From Bacteroidota bacterium (GTDB lineage Bacteria; Bacteroidota; Bacteroidia; Flavobacteriales; Weeksellaceae), in the NCBI GenBank assembly GCA_023458535.1, contig JAEWYW010000013.1, positions 6,499 through 70,498 of the forward strand: a stretch of 64,000 bases of DNA, written 5' to 3'. Under the pieces are notes generated by a model that saw nothing but the letters and a program-made list of their open reading frames with translations, ran no database searches and had not been told where the DNA came from. Shown here in pieces: positions 9,682 through 18,648 of the stretch. A program made the position numbers and the translations under genes. The stretch's first letter is position 1; the number at the start of each line of letters is the position of its first letter.

Positions 9682-10449
9682 ATGCCAGAAGTTTCAATTA
9701 TTACTCCTTGTTACAATTCTGCGAACTTTATTAAAGAAACTGTACAATCTGTCTTAAATCAAAAATTTACAGATTGGGAATGGCTGATTACCGACGATTG
9801 TTCTACTGACAATACCTTAGAAATACTTTCAAGCATTAGTGATCCTCGCATCAAAATTTTTTCTACTGATAAAAATGGGGGCGCAGGGAAAGCCCGAAAC
9901 ACCTCTCTAAAAAATGCATCTGGAAGATATATTACTTTTTTAGATGCTGACGACCTTTGGACTGAAAATTTCTTAGAAGAAATGATTTCTTTTATGAAGA
10001 ATAATCACGCTGAACTTGCCTATTCCAATTATTCTCGATGCGACGAAAACCTTCAACCGCTCTTGGCTGATTTTATTGCAGATAAGGAAGTAACTTTCAA
10101 TAATTTGCTTCAGACATGTCGACTTTCTCTGCTTTCATCGATGTATGATTCAAAAAGAGTTGGCAAGGAATATTTCCCGGAAGGAAGTAAGAGAGAAGAT
10201 CACGTCATGTGGCTGAATTTACTGAGAAAAATACCAGTAGGAATGCCGCTTCAGAAGACAATGGCTGTATACAGAATGCATCCTTCCAGTGTTTCACGAA
10301 ATAAACACAATATCATAAAAGATCAATATCTTGTCTATAAAGATCATATGAAATTTTCTTCATTAAAATCTCTGTACTACACGGGTAATTGGGCAATAAA
10401 TGGATTTTTGAAATATTCGAGCTTTTTCAATAAGAAAAATCGCTCATAA
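9682..10449 (+). CDS. Family 2 glycosyltransferase
   Basis: This 255-residue GT-A enzyme shows the family 2 opening SIITPCYNSANFIKETVQSVL, the TDDCSTDNT loop and the metal-binding DADD (in ITFLDADDLW, near residue 92). No membrane helices are seen, so it is cytoplasmic and would transfer a sugar onto a lipid-linked or LPS acceptor; the sugar is not predictable. Its 3' end overlaps the end of the convergent waaA gene by 23 bp. Location next to waaA suggests a role in the LPS core, by inference. Confidence 0.88.
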   Translation: MPEVSIITPCYNSANFIKETVQSVLNQKFTDWEWLITDDCSTDNTLEILSSISDPRIKIFSTDKNGGAGKARNTSLKNASGRYITFLDADDLWTENFLEEMISFMKNNHAELAYSNYSRCDENLQPLLADFIADKEVTFNNLLQTCRLSLLSSMYDSKRVGKEYFPEGSKREDHVMWLNLLRKIPVGMPLQKTMAVYRMHPSSVSRNKHNIIKDQYLVYKDHMKFSSLKSLYYTGNWAINGFLKYSSFFNKKNRS

Positions 10450-11674
10450 TTTTTTTCACAATAATTTCAGTAGAATTGGGTTGATGGTGGACAAAATTAT
10501 AGGCACACTTCCCCATTTCCTCCAACATTTCTGGTCGTCGTAAAAGATCCACAATAAAAGGAGCCGCAAAGAATTCATCGTCAAAACTTTTACCCCCATT
10601 TTCAGCGATCAATCCATCTGCTTCTGGATTTTTCATGTACTGATTTCCAAAAAAAACAGGAATACCAAACGTTGCTGCTTCTAATATATTATGAAGTCCT
10701 TTTGAATGAAAACCTCCACCAACAATAGCTAAATTACCGTAGGAATAAATTTTTGACAGCAACCCAATACAATCTATAATTAAAACAGAAGCATCTTTAA
10801 GTGTTGCCAAACTATGTTCATTGATGTTGCTGTACAATACTGCTTTGGGAAAAGTTTTTTTGATGGCATCTACCCTCTTCAAATCATGAGGAGCGATAAT
10901 CATTTTTATATCTGGGGCTTTAGCATGAATAAGTTCCGCAATTCTTTCCTCTTTTTCCCAAGAGCTTCCAAAGACAATTAATGTTTCCCTATTTTTAAAC
11001 TCACTGATGCCATCTACATTATTATTTCTCTCACTGAGCATTTTTACCCTGTCGAATCGGGTATCACCTGCTGTTGAGGAATTTACTAAACCTATTTGTC
11101 GAGCTATGGCCGTGGAATGTTTTGTTTGATGGAAAATCCAGTTGACGTTGTTTTTCAACTGCTTTACAAACCAATGTCCGTATGGTTTAAAATAAATTTG
11201 AGTTTCATAGAAATATGCAGAAACCACATAAATTCGAGCATGCTGATTTTTTAATTCTTGCAGTAAATAATACCAAAAATCATATTTAACAGTAAAAAAA
11301 ATATCGGTAGTAAAATTCGACGTGAAATCTTTAATAAAAGATGGTTTATCGAACGGCAAGTAACACACCACATCTGCAATGGTATTTTTCTTTATAACGT
11401 TCTCATAACCTGACGGAGAAAAAAACGTGACCAAAATTTTATGCTGTGGAAAAAGAAATTTCAATTCTTCAAGTACTGGCAAGCCCTGTTCATATTCTCC
11501 CAGACTAGCTGCATGCATCCAAATCACCTTATCTGCCTTTGAAAAACTTGATTTTACTTTTGCACAAGATTGTTTTCTTCCAGCAAGGCCTCGCTTCAAT
11601 TTATAATTGAATGCTGCTCCTACTTTCATTCCGAAAATAAGAAGATTCACAAATATGTTATAAAAAAAACTCAT
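10427..11674 (-). CDS. waaA: 3-deoxy-D-manno-octulosonic-acid (Kdo) transferase
   Basis: The enzyme (415 residues from the ATG at 11674) transfers Kdo from CMP-Kdo to the lipid A precursor, the first step of LPS core assembly. The N-terminal anchor (MSFFYNIFVNLLIFGMKVG) is followed by WMHAASLGEYEQGLPVLE, typical of the family. The C-terminal GT-B half carries VIFGSSW and GGGFHSKGLHNILEAATFG. An upstream in-frame extension to 11809 exists but lies inside the preceding gene, so the ATG at 11674 was chosen; it overlaps the stop of that gene as ATGA. The product is of normal length. It overlaps the convergent GT2 gene by 23 bp at the 3' end. Confidence 0.95.
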   Translation of the reverse strand: MSFFYNIFVNLLIFGMKVGAAFNYKLKRGLAGRKQSCAKVKSSFSKADKVIWMHAASLGEYEQGLPVLEELKFLFPQHKILVTFFSPSGYENVIKKNTIADVVCYLPFDKPSFIKDFTSNFTTDIFFTVKYDFWYYLLQELKNQHARIYVVSAYFYETQIYFKPYGHWFVKQLKNNVNWIFHQTKHSTAIARQIGLVNSSTAGDTRFDRVKMLSERNNNVDGISEFKNRETLIVFGSSWEKEERIAELIHAKAPDIKMIIAPHDLKRVDAIKKTFPKAVLYSNINEHSLATLKDASVLIIDCIGLLSKIYSYGNLAIVGGGFHSKGLHNILEAATFGIPVFFGNQYMKNPEADGLIAENGGKSFDDEFFAAPFIVDLLRRPEMLEEMGKCAYNFVHHQPNSTEIIVKKIMSDFSY

Positions 11675-12135
11675 TTTACGCTCGCTGAAACAATAATAAA
11701 TGCCATGGTTAAGAAAAATATCAGAATAATAAACACCCAGTAAGGTATTCTGGAATTTGCTTCTCGATCTTTCTGTAATTTCACAATATGTTCTTGTATA
11801 CAAAAACATAACGCATTAATTGCGAAAGTCATTGCCTGTGTAAAAGCACTAGCCAAACCGAACTGGAATTCCCTGTTTTCTTCCGTAATTTCAACTACAT
11901 AATTTCCAGTTTCAGGATACATATCTGCAACTCGTAAACCTGCATATAAAATTAACGCCAAGCCAGGCAGCACCCAAAATAATTTTTTGTTTCCATATCC
12001 ATCAGGTTTACCATCAAAATCAAAATGCACAGGAATGGTTTGGGGAAGTTGTCTGTAATGCTTAAATGCATATGCCCAAATTCCAATAAGCAAGATTAAA
12101 TTGATGGTATTTAAAAGAATAGCAACAACGGACAT
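11671..12135 (-). CDS. DUF1648 (SdpI-like) membrane protein
   Basis: A 154-residue protein with an N-terminal helix, then the DUF1648 signature IPVHFDFDGKPDGYGNKK (about residues 34-51), and three further hydrophobic segments. DUF1648 occurs in SdpI-type immunity and other small inner-membrane proteins, but no SdpC-like toxin is near. It is translationally coupled to waaA (ATGA overlap) and lies 3 bp downstream of the NlpC/P60 gene. The coupling to LPS synthesis may be only positional. Role unknown. Confidence 0.82.
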   Translation of the reverse strand: MSVVAILLNTINLILLIGIWAYAFKHYRQLPQTIPVHFDFDGKPDGYGNKKLFWVLPGLALILYAGLRVADMYPETGNYVVEITEENREFQFGLASAFTQAMTFAINALCFCIQEHIVKLQKDREANSRIPYWVFIILIFFLTMAFIIVSASVK

Positions 12136-12138
12136 TCT

Positions 12139-12855
12139 TTACAAAACAGATTTTAAAAACCTTAATTTATGCGTATGCTTATTGAGCTCCTGATTAAATA
12201 TTCCTGTAGAATCTAAGGTATCAATTCTTACTTTTCCTGACGCATGAATAATTTTTTGATTTTCAAGCATAATTCCCACATGAATAATTCTTCCTTCAGA
12301 ATTTTCGAAAAATGCCAAATCGCCAGGTTTGGCTTCTTCCACAAAGGTTAAATCCTCACCCACTTCTGCCTGCTGATAAGCGTCCCTAGGGAGTTTAACA
12401 TTGTTCACCTTAAAAACCAATTGGGTAAAACCTGAACAATCCACACCAAAAAAACTTTTTCCTCCCCACAAATAGGGAATATTGATGAATTCTTTAGCTG
12501 TTAGTGCAATGCTTTCTCGCAAATCATGACTTCTTCTTGAAGAAACGGCAGGAAATTCAACTTCAGAACCCATTGAAAGAAGTGTTTTACCATCTTTCAT
12601 CATCACAGAAGAGAAATCTTCGGTAATAACATTAGTTTTTCTCTTTGAAAGTTCCGCTTCAGAAACTGCTTTTATTTGTTTGGTATCCATCCAGCCTTCG
12701 TAACCATCGTAATGCATTTTAATTTTCGTCCAGTTTTTATTGACTTCTAAAATATCGGCACTTTCCCCAAACAACATTTGAGTTACGATTTCTGCCTTAT
12801 CTGAATTTTCAGCACGAATAGGCGCTACTGTTACGATACAAATTCCTTTATCCAT
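12139..12855 (-). CDS. NlpC/P60 family cysteine hydrolase with SH3 domain
   Basis: This 238-residue protein has an N-terminal bacterial SH3-like domain (residues 5-60, ending YEGWMDTKQIK) and a C-terminal NlpC/P60 peptidase. The expected catalytic residues are Cys140 (VDCSGF) and His192 (IIHVGI), with His204 a candidate third residue. Such enzymes cleave gamma-D-Glu-diamino-acid bonds in peptidoglycan peptides. No signal peptide is seen and upstream extension is not possible, so the enzyme may act in the cytoplasm on recycled muropeptides, like the YkfC type. It is first in an apparent operon with the DUF1648 protein and waaA. Confidence 0.9.
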   Translation of the reverse strand: MDKGICIVTVAPIRAENSDKAEIVTQMLFGESADILEVNKNWTKIKMHYDGYEGWMDTKQIKAVSEAELSKRKTNVITEDFSSVMMKDGKTLLSMGSEVEFPAVSSRRSHDLRESIALTAKEFINIPYLWGGKSFFGVDCSGFTQLVFKVNNVKLPRDAYQQAEVGEDLTFVEEAKPGDLAFFENSEGRIIHVGIMLENQKIIHASGKVRIDTLDSTGIFNQELNKHTHKLRFLKSVL

Positions 12856-12913
12856 GGGTATGTTGTGTAAGATTCAAAAAAATGAGTCGTCTTACTTAAG
12901 TTTTATTCAAAAA

Positions 12914-13561
12914 TTACTTTTTAAGAAGCAAATTTACTCCGTCTCGCAAAGGTAAAATAAGATTTTCGAAATCTTCATCTTTTGCAATAAAATCGTTAAG
13001 CTCCTGAATCGTTCTTGTGGATTTTTTTTTGGGATTTTCTTCCAGAACCTTTCCGTACCAAAGCACGTTATCAAAAATAACTACTGCTCCACTTTGGAGT
13101 TTTGGCTTTATGAGATTGAAGTATTCTACATAATTTTCTTTATCGGCATCAATAAAAACAAAATCAAAAACCTCATCTGTATCTTTTAAATAAGCAATAG
13201 CATCTTCAAGTTTAAAATTGATTTGGGAAGAAAAATTACTTTCAGCAAAATATTTTTTTGGAATGTAGGCTAAATCTTCGTTTACATCTAGTGTGGTAAT
13301 CACTCCATCGGCAGCCAATCCATCGGCAATACATAATGTGGCGTAACCCGTGAAAGTTCCGATTTCCAAAGCGTTTTCAGGCTTTCTCAATTTTGAAATA
13401 ATGGAAAGTAACCTTCCTTGCTGATAGCCCGAAATCATATGAGGCTGTGTCGTTTTTTGGTAGGTTTCTTTACGAAGTCTTTTCAGAATATCAGGTTCCT
13501 GAGATGCATGATCTTCTAAATAACGATCCATTTCTGGACTGGTTTCTTCAAAAAAGCTCAT
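12914..13561 (-). CDS. O-methyltransferase (class I, caffeoyl-CoA type)
   Basis: A SAM-dependent methyltransferase of 215 residues. Motif I is ALEIGTFTGYATLCIADGL (about 61-79), the acidic loop is TLDVNED, and FDFVFIDADKENYVEY carries the metal-binding Asp of the family. The substrate is unknown; bacterial members methylate catechol-like compounds with Mg2+. It lies 58 bp upstream of the NlpC/P60 gene on the same strand and may share its transcript. It is soluble and of normal length. Confidence 0.9.
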   Translation of the reverse strand: MSFFEETSPEMDRYLEDHASQEPDILKRLRKETYQKTTQPHMISGYQQGRLLSIISKLRKPENALEIGTFTGYATLCIADGLAADGVITTLDVNEDLAYIPKKYFAESNFSSQINFKLEDAIAYLKDTDEVFDFVFIDADKENYVEYFNLIKPKLQSGAVVIFDNVLWYGKVLEENPKKKSTRTIQELNDFIAKDEDFENLILPLRDGVNLLLKK

Positions 13562-13600
13562 TCTTTATATTTTATATCAAAAATACGCATTTTACATGGA

Positions 13601-13638
13601 AACAAAAAAAACCTTGCTGAAATGTCTCAACAAGGTTT
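13601..13638 (-). terminator. Terminator of the OmpA-like gene
   Basis: An 8-bp stem (13609-13616 with 13631-13638) that can be extended inside the loop is followed on the minus strand by a run of eight T residues. It lies 20 bp beyond the OmpA-family stop codon. Confidence 0.75.
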
Positions 13639-13659
13639 ATAGTTAATTTTAATAATGTA

Positions 13660-14499
13660 TTATTTATTATTCGGAGCAATGTTCATTAATTTCATAAACT
13701 CGTCTAACTTCGGCATAATAATAATCTCGGTTCTACGGTTTTCTGCTCTTCCCGAAACGCTCATATTGGTTGATTTAGGATTGTATTCAGATCTACCTCC
13801 TGCAGTTATTCTTGCAGGATCAACACCAAACTGAGTTTGAAGAACTTTTGCTACCGCTGTACCTCTTAACGCAGATAAATCCCAGTTATCTCTTGGCAAA
13901 TTCGGTGAATTTAGCGGAGCATTATCGGTATTCCCTTCGATAAGAACTGAATATTTATCGTAATCGTTAATTACTTTAGCAACTTTACCTAATACCTCCT
14001 GTGCGGCTGGCAATACATTGTAATCTCCTGTTTTATACAACATTTTGTCTGATAAAGAAATCATTACCACACCTTTTAAAACTTTTACTTGTACATCTTC
14101 ATCGGTTACATTATCCAACGATCTTTTTAACTTGTTAGACAATGCAAGATTCAGACTGTCATTTTTAGCATTTGAAGAAATTAATTGTTTGATGTATGCA
14201 TTCGAAGCATTGATTTCGCCCACCAGCTTATCGATATTGGCTGAACTTTTCCCTGTATTGCTTAAACACGCATCCAAAGAAGATTTTAGCGCATCGTTTT
14301 GTCTTGTTAACAGATCGTTCTGACTGGTTAAACCTGCGTTTTGAGACTTTAAACTTTGTATTTCGCTTTGTCTCTCACCAATATTTTCAACACACTGTTT
14401 GTAGTTGGTGTTTAATGCATCATATTGTTTTTTACTAATACACGACGTCATCATTCCAAGTGCCATTGTAGAAACGGCAAACATTTTTAATAGCTTCAT
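13660..14499 (-). CDS. OmpA family lipoprotein with coiled coil
   Basis: The product from the ATG at 14499 is 279 residues. Its signal MKLLKMFAVSTMALGMMTSC ends in a lipobox-like cysteine. Next comes a coiled-coil stretch (about 35-110, with repeated SLKSQNAGLTSQNDLL-like heptads), then a peptidoglycan-binding OmpA C-terminal domain. The NWDLSALRGTAVAKVL and NRRTEIIIMP segments mark that domain. It probably links the outer membrane to the cell wall. An upstream ATG at 14538 adds 13 residues with no role in the signal, so it was not used. Transcribed alone and divergently from tilS. Confidence 0.92.
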   Translation of the reverse strand: MKLLKMFAVSTMALGMMTSCISKKQYDALNTNYKQCVENIGERQSEIQSLKSQNAGLTSQNDLLTRQNDALKSSLDACLSNTGKSSANIDKLVGEINASNAYIKQLISSNAKNDSLNLALSNKLKRSLDNVTDEDVQVKVLKGVVMISLSDKMLYKTGDYNVLPAAQEVLGKVAKVINDYDKYSVLIEGNTDNAPLNSPNLPRDNWDLSALRGTAVAKVLQTQFGVDPARITAGGRSEYNPKSTNMSVSGRAENRRTEIIIMPKLDEFMKLMNIAPNNK

Positions 14500-14552
14500 A
14501 AAGTAAATTTTTATTTCAGTCAAAGTTAGGGAAATCAATTGGAAAGATAAAT

Positions 14553-14560
14553 TATCTTTG
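14553..14560 (+). promoter_or_regulatory. -7 promoter element of tilS
   Basis: TATCTTTG fits the consensus TAnnTTTG and is 22 bp upstream of the tilS ATG, in the 83-bp divergent gap with the OmpA-like gene. Confidence 0.5.
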
Positions 14561-14582
14561 CTTAAAGAAACCTTAAAAAGCC

Positions 14583-15908
14583 ATGCTCACCCATTTGCTG
14601 TTCGAAAATGAACTTAAAAAAACACTTCACCAACCCAACAATTTCAGGTATTTGCTGGCTGTAAGTGGTGGAGCGGATTCAATGGTGATGGCGAATTTAT
14701 TTAAAGATTTAAATTTATCTTTTGAAATTGCCCACGTGAACTATAAACTGCGTGGTGAAAGCTCAGATTTAGATCAGAAAACTGTGGTAGATTTTGCTCA
14801 AGAACATCAAATCCCCATTCACATTTATGAAGTTACGGAGAAAGACGAAAAACCAGAAGGTTCGATACAAGTATGGGCAAGAAATATTCGGTATTCTTTT
14901 TTTAAGAAGATTCAGGAAGAGGAAAACATTGAGTATTTGGTGACCGCTCATCATCTCAACGACCAACTGGAGACCTTCATTATCAATCTTTCAAAAGCCT
15001 CGGGAATAACTGGTTTGAGTGGAATCACGAATAATGAAAATAATGTTTTAAGACCTCTTTTAAAGTTTTCAAAAGAAGATATTTATCGTTTTGCAGCTGA
15101 AAATAATATTGAATTTCGCGAAGATGAAAGCAATAAAAAAAATGATTATTTACGGAACAAAATCAGGAATGAGATTACTCCACTGCTTTTAGACACCAAC
15201 AATCATTTTTTGGAAAATTTTTCAACCAGTATAACCATTTTAAATCAGGCAAAAGATTTTATCAACCAACAAATTGATGCGATTTTCAAGAAACTGATCA
15301 TTTCCCAAAACCATAATGAAATCATTGTCGACCGCGAGCAATTGGCTTCGGAAAGCCAGTTTGTTCAATTTGAAATCCTAAAAAAAATTGGAGTCACCAA
15401 CCACACCGAGATCATAAAAATCTTACAGACTCCAACAGGCAGTTTATTTAATACCTTTTCGCACCAGATCATTATTCATAGAAATCAACTCATCATCAGC
15501 TGGAAAAAAGAAAACCCAACTGAAGAAAATAAAATAATGTTGATTGAAACTTGTACTTCACATCATCAAAAATTTAAATTAGAAAATAAAATTGTCCACA
15601 TAGACGAAATCTATAATAGCTTTTCTTGGGATTTTGATTCTTCAAAAATATATTTTCCGCTCTACCTGCGAAAGAAAGAAGCAGGTGACACCTTTTTTCC
15701 TGTAGGGTTTCATGGAAGTAAGAAGGTGGGAAAATTTTTTAAGGACGAAAAATTGTCTATTTTAGCCAAGCAAAAAATTTGGCTATTGAGTGATGCTCAA
15801 AATAATGTTTTGGGAGTTATTCCGTTTAGACAAGACCGAAGATTTGCGGCAAACAACAATACTACAAACATTCTTACAATATACAATGAAAAGAGCAATG
15901 AAGTTTAA
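14583..15908 (+). CDS. tilS: tRNA(Ile)-lysidine synthetase
   Basis: This 441-residue ATP-PPi (PP-loop) enzyme converts C34 of the CAU-anticodon tRNA-Ile into lysidine so that it reads AUA codons. The PP-loop SGGADS is at residues 28-33. AHVNYKLRGESSDLD and VTAHHLNDQLETFIINL follow as expected for the N-terminal domain. The C-terminal region, including KKVGKFFKDEKL, matches the substrate-binding domain. It starts the transcript that also carries dsbD, whose start lies inside the last codons of tilS. Confidence 0.96.
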   Translation: MLTHLLFENELKKTLHQPNNFRYLLAVSGGADSMVMANLFKDLNLSFEIAHVNYKLRGESSDLDQKTVVDFAQEHQIPIHIYEVTEKDEKPEGSIQVWARNIRYSFFKKIQEEENIEYLVTAHHLNDQLETFIINLSKASGITGLSGITNNENNVLRPLLKFSKEDIYRFAAENNIEFREDESNKKNDYLRNKIRNEITPLLLDTNNHFLENFSTSITILNQAKDFINQQIDAIFKKLIISQNHNEIIVDREQLASESQFVQFEILKKIGVTNHTEIIKILQTPTGSLFNTFSHQIIIHRNQLIISWKKENPTEENKIMLIETCTSHHQKFKLENKIVHIDEIYNSFSWDFDSSKIYFPLYLRKKEAGDTFFPVGFHGSKKVGKFFKDEKLSILAKQKIWLLSDAQNNVLGVIPFRQDRRFAANNNTTNILTIYNEKSNEV

Positions 15909-17976
15909 GAACTGGTTATTTTTTATAGCAATATTTTTATTCTCCACAGCATCTGCGCAGATAAAAAACCCTGTAAAATTTAAATTCGATGTTAAGGAAG
16001 TTGGCGACAACCAATATGAAGCGGTTTTGAGCGCCACCATGGAAAGTGGTTGGCATATTTACTCCAGAGACCTGCCGCCAGATACAGGAATACCCACTGA
16101 ATATAAAGTAACTGGAAAGAACATTGAGCTCATTGGGAAATTTCAGGAAGTAGGTAAAAAGAAAACAGAATTTTCAGAAGCTTTTGGAGGAACAATAGTA
16201 TATTATTCCAATAATGCAGATTTTAAACAAAAATTTAAACTAAAAGATCCCACTAAACCAGGTGATGTAGTTGCCGAAATTACTTATCAAACATGTGATG
16301 ATAGGGTTTGTCTGGCTCCCAATACTTTAGAATTTAATAAGGCTGTTGCATCCAAAACGGGCGCAAAAGCTGAAGAAAATCCAGAAGATACCAAAACCGA
16401 AACAGTTGCAGCAGTAGATTCTTCTAGAGTAGAAACCGTAGTAGAAAACCCTAAAACAGGTACTATCACTGTAGCAGAAGCTTCAAAATTAGATCCTACA
16501 AAACTAAAAATTGAAAGTATCGATTTTAAAAACCCATTGACTGATTGCGGAACAAAAACAGAATCCAATGACGAAAACTACTGGACTTACCTATTTCTCG
16601 GCTTTATTGGTGGCTTAATTGCGTTGCTTACGCCGTGCGTATTCCCAATGATTCCGCTAACGGTATCTTTCTTTACAAAAGGTAGTATGAACAAAGCAAA
16701 AGGCAAGAGAGATGCACTTATTTACGGTTTTTTTATCCTCTTGATTTTCGTTTTACTAAGTGTTCCTTTTCACCTAATTGATGGTATTGCGGGAAATATT
16801 TTTAACCAGATCTCGACGAGTGTCTGGCTGAACATTTTCTTCTTTATTATTTTCATTTTCTTTGCAGGAAGTTTCTTTGGATATTACGATATTACATTAC
16901 CAAGCTCCATTGCCAACAAATCTTCAAAAGCTGAAGAAGCAGGAGGATTAATTGGTATATTTTTCATGGCGCTGACTTTAGTAATCGTTTCTTTCTCTTG
17001 TACAGGTCCTATCTTAGGAAGTCTATTAGGAAGTGCTGTTACGGGTTCTACAAATGTTCCCATGTTGTTAACATTCGCTTTAGGTGGTTTTGGTTTGGCT
17101 TGGGCAATTGTATTCGGATTACTGGCACTGTTCCCACAGGCGCTTCAAAGTTTACCGAAGTCTGGAGGTTGGATGAATACGGTAAAAGTAGTTTTAGGAT
17201 TTATTGAATTAGGACTTGCTTTAAAATTCTTATCAAAAGCAGACTTAGTTTCTAAAACATTCTTGCTAAAGAGAGAACTTTTCATCGTATTGTGGATCAT
17301 TATCACCCTAGGGTTGGTTTTATATTTGTTTGGAATTATAAGATTCCCACACGATGATAAAAAACCAAAGATATCATTGGGTAGAAAACTTTTCGGAGTT
17401 TTAGGCATAGGATTTCTGATTTATCTGATCCAAGGATTATTACCAGCAGAAAGGCCAAAACTGCAGTTGTTAAGTGGAATTTTGCCACCACTTAATGTAA
17501 GTTATTTTCACGACGAAAATGATGGTATTTTAGGAATGCATCCTGAACATGATTTCTTCTCTGCAATAGAACTTGCCAAAAAAGAAAACAAACCTATTCT
17601 AATAGATTTTACGGGTTACGGTTGCGAAAACTGTCGTAAAATGGAAGAATTCGTTTGGAGCGAACCCGATATACTGCCTATTCTTCAGAATGATGTAGTG
17701 TTAGCTTCTCTCTATGTTGACGATAAGGAAGAACTTCCTGAGGCCGCACAAACGAAAATAGATATGGGTGGTGGACAAATGAAAAAAATAAAAACCATAG
17801 GCGACAGATGGAGCATGTTCCAACAGGTGAACTTCAATAATAACTCCCAACCACACTATGTATTGATGACGCCTGATGGCAAAGTAATCAACACTCCTGT
17901 TTCTGGATATATGCCAAAAGAGGATTTTAAGAAATTTCTGGAATGCGGAGTTCAATATTTTAAAAATAAAAAATAA
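15898..17976 (+). CDS. dsbD: Thiol:disulfide interchange protein DsbD
   Basis: The 692-residue protein passes electrons from cytoplasmic thioredoxin to the periplasm. A signal peptide (MKFKNWLFFIAIFLFSTASAQ) leads into the periplasmic alpha domain, whose pair of cysteines lies in TCDDRVC. A low-complexity linker follows, then the eight-helix domain (redox cysteines in LTPCVFPMIPL and SFSCTGPILG). The C-terminal thioredoxin-like domain has GCENC. An upstream ATG at 15886 is also possible; both overlap the end of tilS, so translation is probably coupled. A strong terminator follows. Substrates in this organism would be cytochrome c maturation or disulfide isomerase proteins, by family knowledge. 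Confidence 0.94.
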   Translation: MKFKNWLFFIAIFLFSTASAQIKNPVKFKFDVKEVGDNQYEAVLSATMESGWHIYSRDLPPDTGIPTEYKVTGKNIELIGKFQEVGKKKTEFSEAFGGTIVYYSNNADFKQKFKLKDPTKPGDVVAEITYQTCDDRVCLAPNTLEFNKAVASKTGAKAEENPEDTKTETVAAVDSSRVETVVENPKTGTITVAEASKLDPTKLKIESIDFKNPLTDCGTKTESNDENYWTYLFLGFIGGLIALLTPCVFPMIPLTVSFFTKGSMNKAKGKRDALIYGFFILLIFVLLSVPFHLIDGIAGNIFNQISTSVWLNIFFFIIFIFFAGSFFGYYDITLPSSIANKSSKAEEAGGLIGIFFMALTLVIVSFSCTGPILGSLLGSAVTGSTNVPMLLTFALGGFGLAWAIVFGLLALFPQALQSLPKSGGWMNTVKVVLGFIELGLALKFLSKADLVSKTFLLKRELFIVLWIIITLGLVLYLFGIIRFPHDDKKPKISLGRKLFGVLGIGFLIYLIQGLLPAERPKLQLLSGILPPLNVSYFHDENDGILGMHPEHDFFSAIELAKKENKPILIDFTGYGCENCRKMEEFVWSEPDILPILQNDVVLASLYVDDKEELPEAAQTKIDMGGGQMKKIKTIGDRWSMFQQVNFNNNSQPHYVLMTPDGKVINTPVSGYMPKEDFKKFLECGVQYFKNKK

Positions 17977-17991
17977 AATTGAAACGATAAA

Positions 17992-18021
17992 AAAACCTAG
18001 TCTTGAAGGACTAGGTTTTTT
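17992..18021 (+). terminator. Terminator after dsbD
   Basis: A perfect 12-bp stem (17992-18003 with 18010-18021), 6-nt loop and continuing T run lie 15 bp beyond the dsbD stop. Confidence 0.88.
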
Positions 18022-18097
18022 TTGCCTTATTAATTTTCAACACAAAAATCATACATTATTTTTTCGTGAACATGCTTCTTTTTTGGTGCTCATTTAT

Positions 18098-18105
18098 TAT
18101 TTTTG
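18098..18105 (+). promoter_or_regulatory. Putative -7 element of the lipoprotein-patatin operon
   Basis: TATTTTTG fits TAnnTTTG and lies 13 bp before the ATG at 18119. A TTTG upstream is only 12 bp away, too close for a normal -33, so the call is weak. Confidence 0.3.
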
Positions 18106-18118
18106 AGAAAACAGTTTC

Positions 18119-18637
18119 ATGAAAAAAATATTTCTTCTTATTCCCATACTAATCATCACCATTTCTTGTCAGAAAAAAGACAATACAACAAGCGATTCAA
18201 ACCCCTCAAAAATTGATAGTACTGCGATTATTGACTCCCTTAACAGGGCAAGAACAAAAATAAATGACAGCATTAGAAATAAAGATAGATTCCCATCACT
18301 AATTGGAACGCATACCATATCTCACGATTTGATTGGAAAAGGGAATGTCAAATTTACCAAGGTGGATGGCAACGGTAACGAATATTTGGTAGATGGCAGA
18401 ACAAAATCAGGGAAAAACTACCTCACCATCAATGGAAGTGCTTCACGGGTCTCTGAAAAGCATTTTAATTTCACGGGAAAAATTATTCAGAGTATTCAAG
18501 ATAATGACAATGGCAAAGTTTATACCCGAAACACTACCAAAACTTTCATGACTAAAGATGGTGGAAAAACATGGCGGCTGCAGGAGAAAGACCCCAATCC
18601 TTCTGGCTTTGTAGATATTATTGAAATTAAATTTTAA
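18119..18637 (+). CDS. Predicted lipoprotein, function unknown
   Basis: A 172-residue product with the signal and lipobox MKKIFLLIPILIITISCQKK (Cys17), a Ser/Asp/Asn-rich linker, and a compact C-terminal half of beta-strand character (residues 55-172). I recognise no domain. It is first of four same-strand genes (lipoprotein, alpha/beta hydrolase, lipoprotein, patatin) with gaps of 11, 1 and 42 bp, so it is probably cotranscribed with two lipid- or ester-active hydrolases. Confidence 0.7.
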   Translation: MKKIFLLIPILIITISCQKKDNTTSDSNPSKIDSTAIIDSLNRARTKINDSIRNKDRFPSLIGTHTISHDLIGKGNVKFTKVDGNGNEYLVDGRTKSGKNYLTINGSASRVSEKHFNFTGKIIQSIQDNDNGKVYTRNTTKTFMTKDGGKTWRLQEKDPNPSGFVDIIEIKF

Positions 18638-18648
18638 AAAGAAAAGCA

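Noticed and set aside
11671..12135. DUF1648 protein as an SdpI-type immunity protein with a nearby toxin
   Set aside because: No SdpC-like or other small toxin gene is present nearby, and the neighbours are LPS and peptidoglycan genes.
1545..17955. Many short frames of 60-140 residues on the opposite strand of leuS, the DUF1800 gene, waaA, tilS and dsbD
   Set aside because: They lie entirely inside well-supported genes, lack starts in good context, and read as shadow frames.
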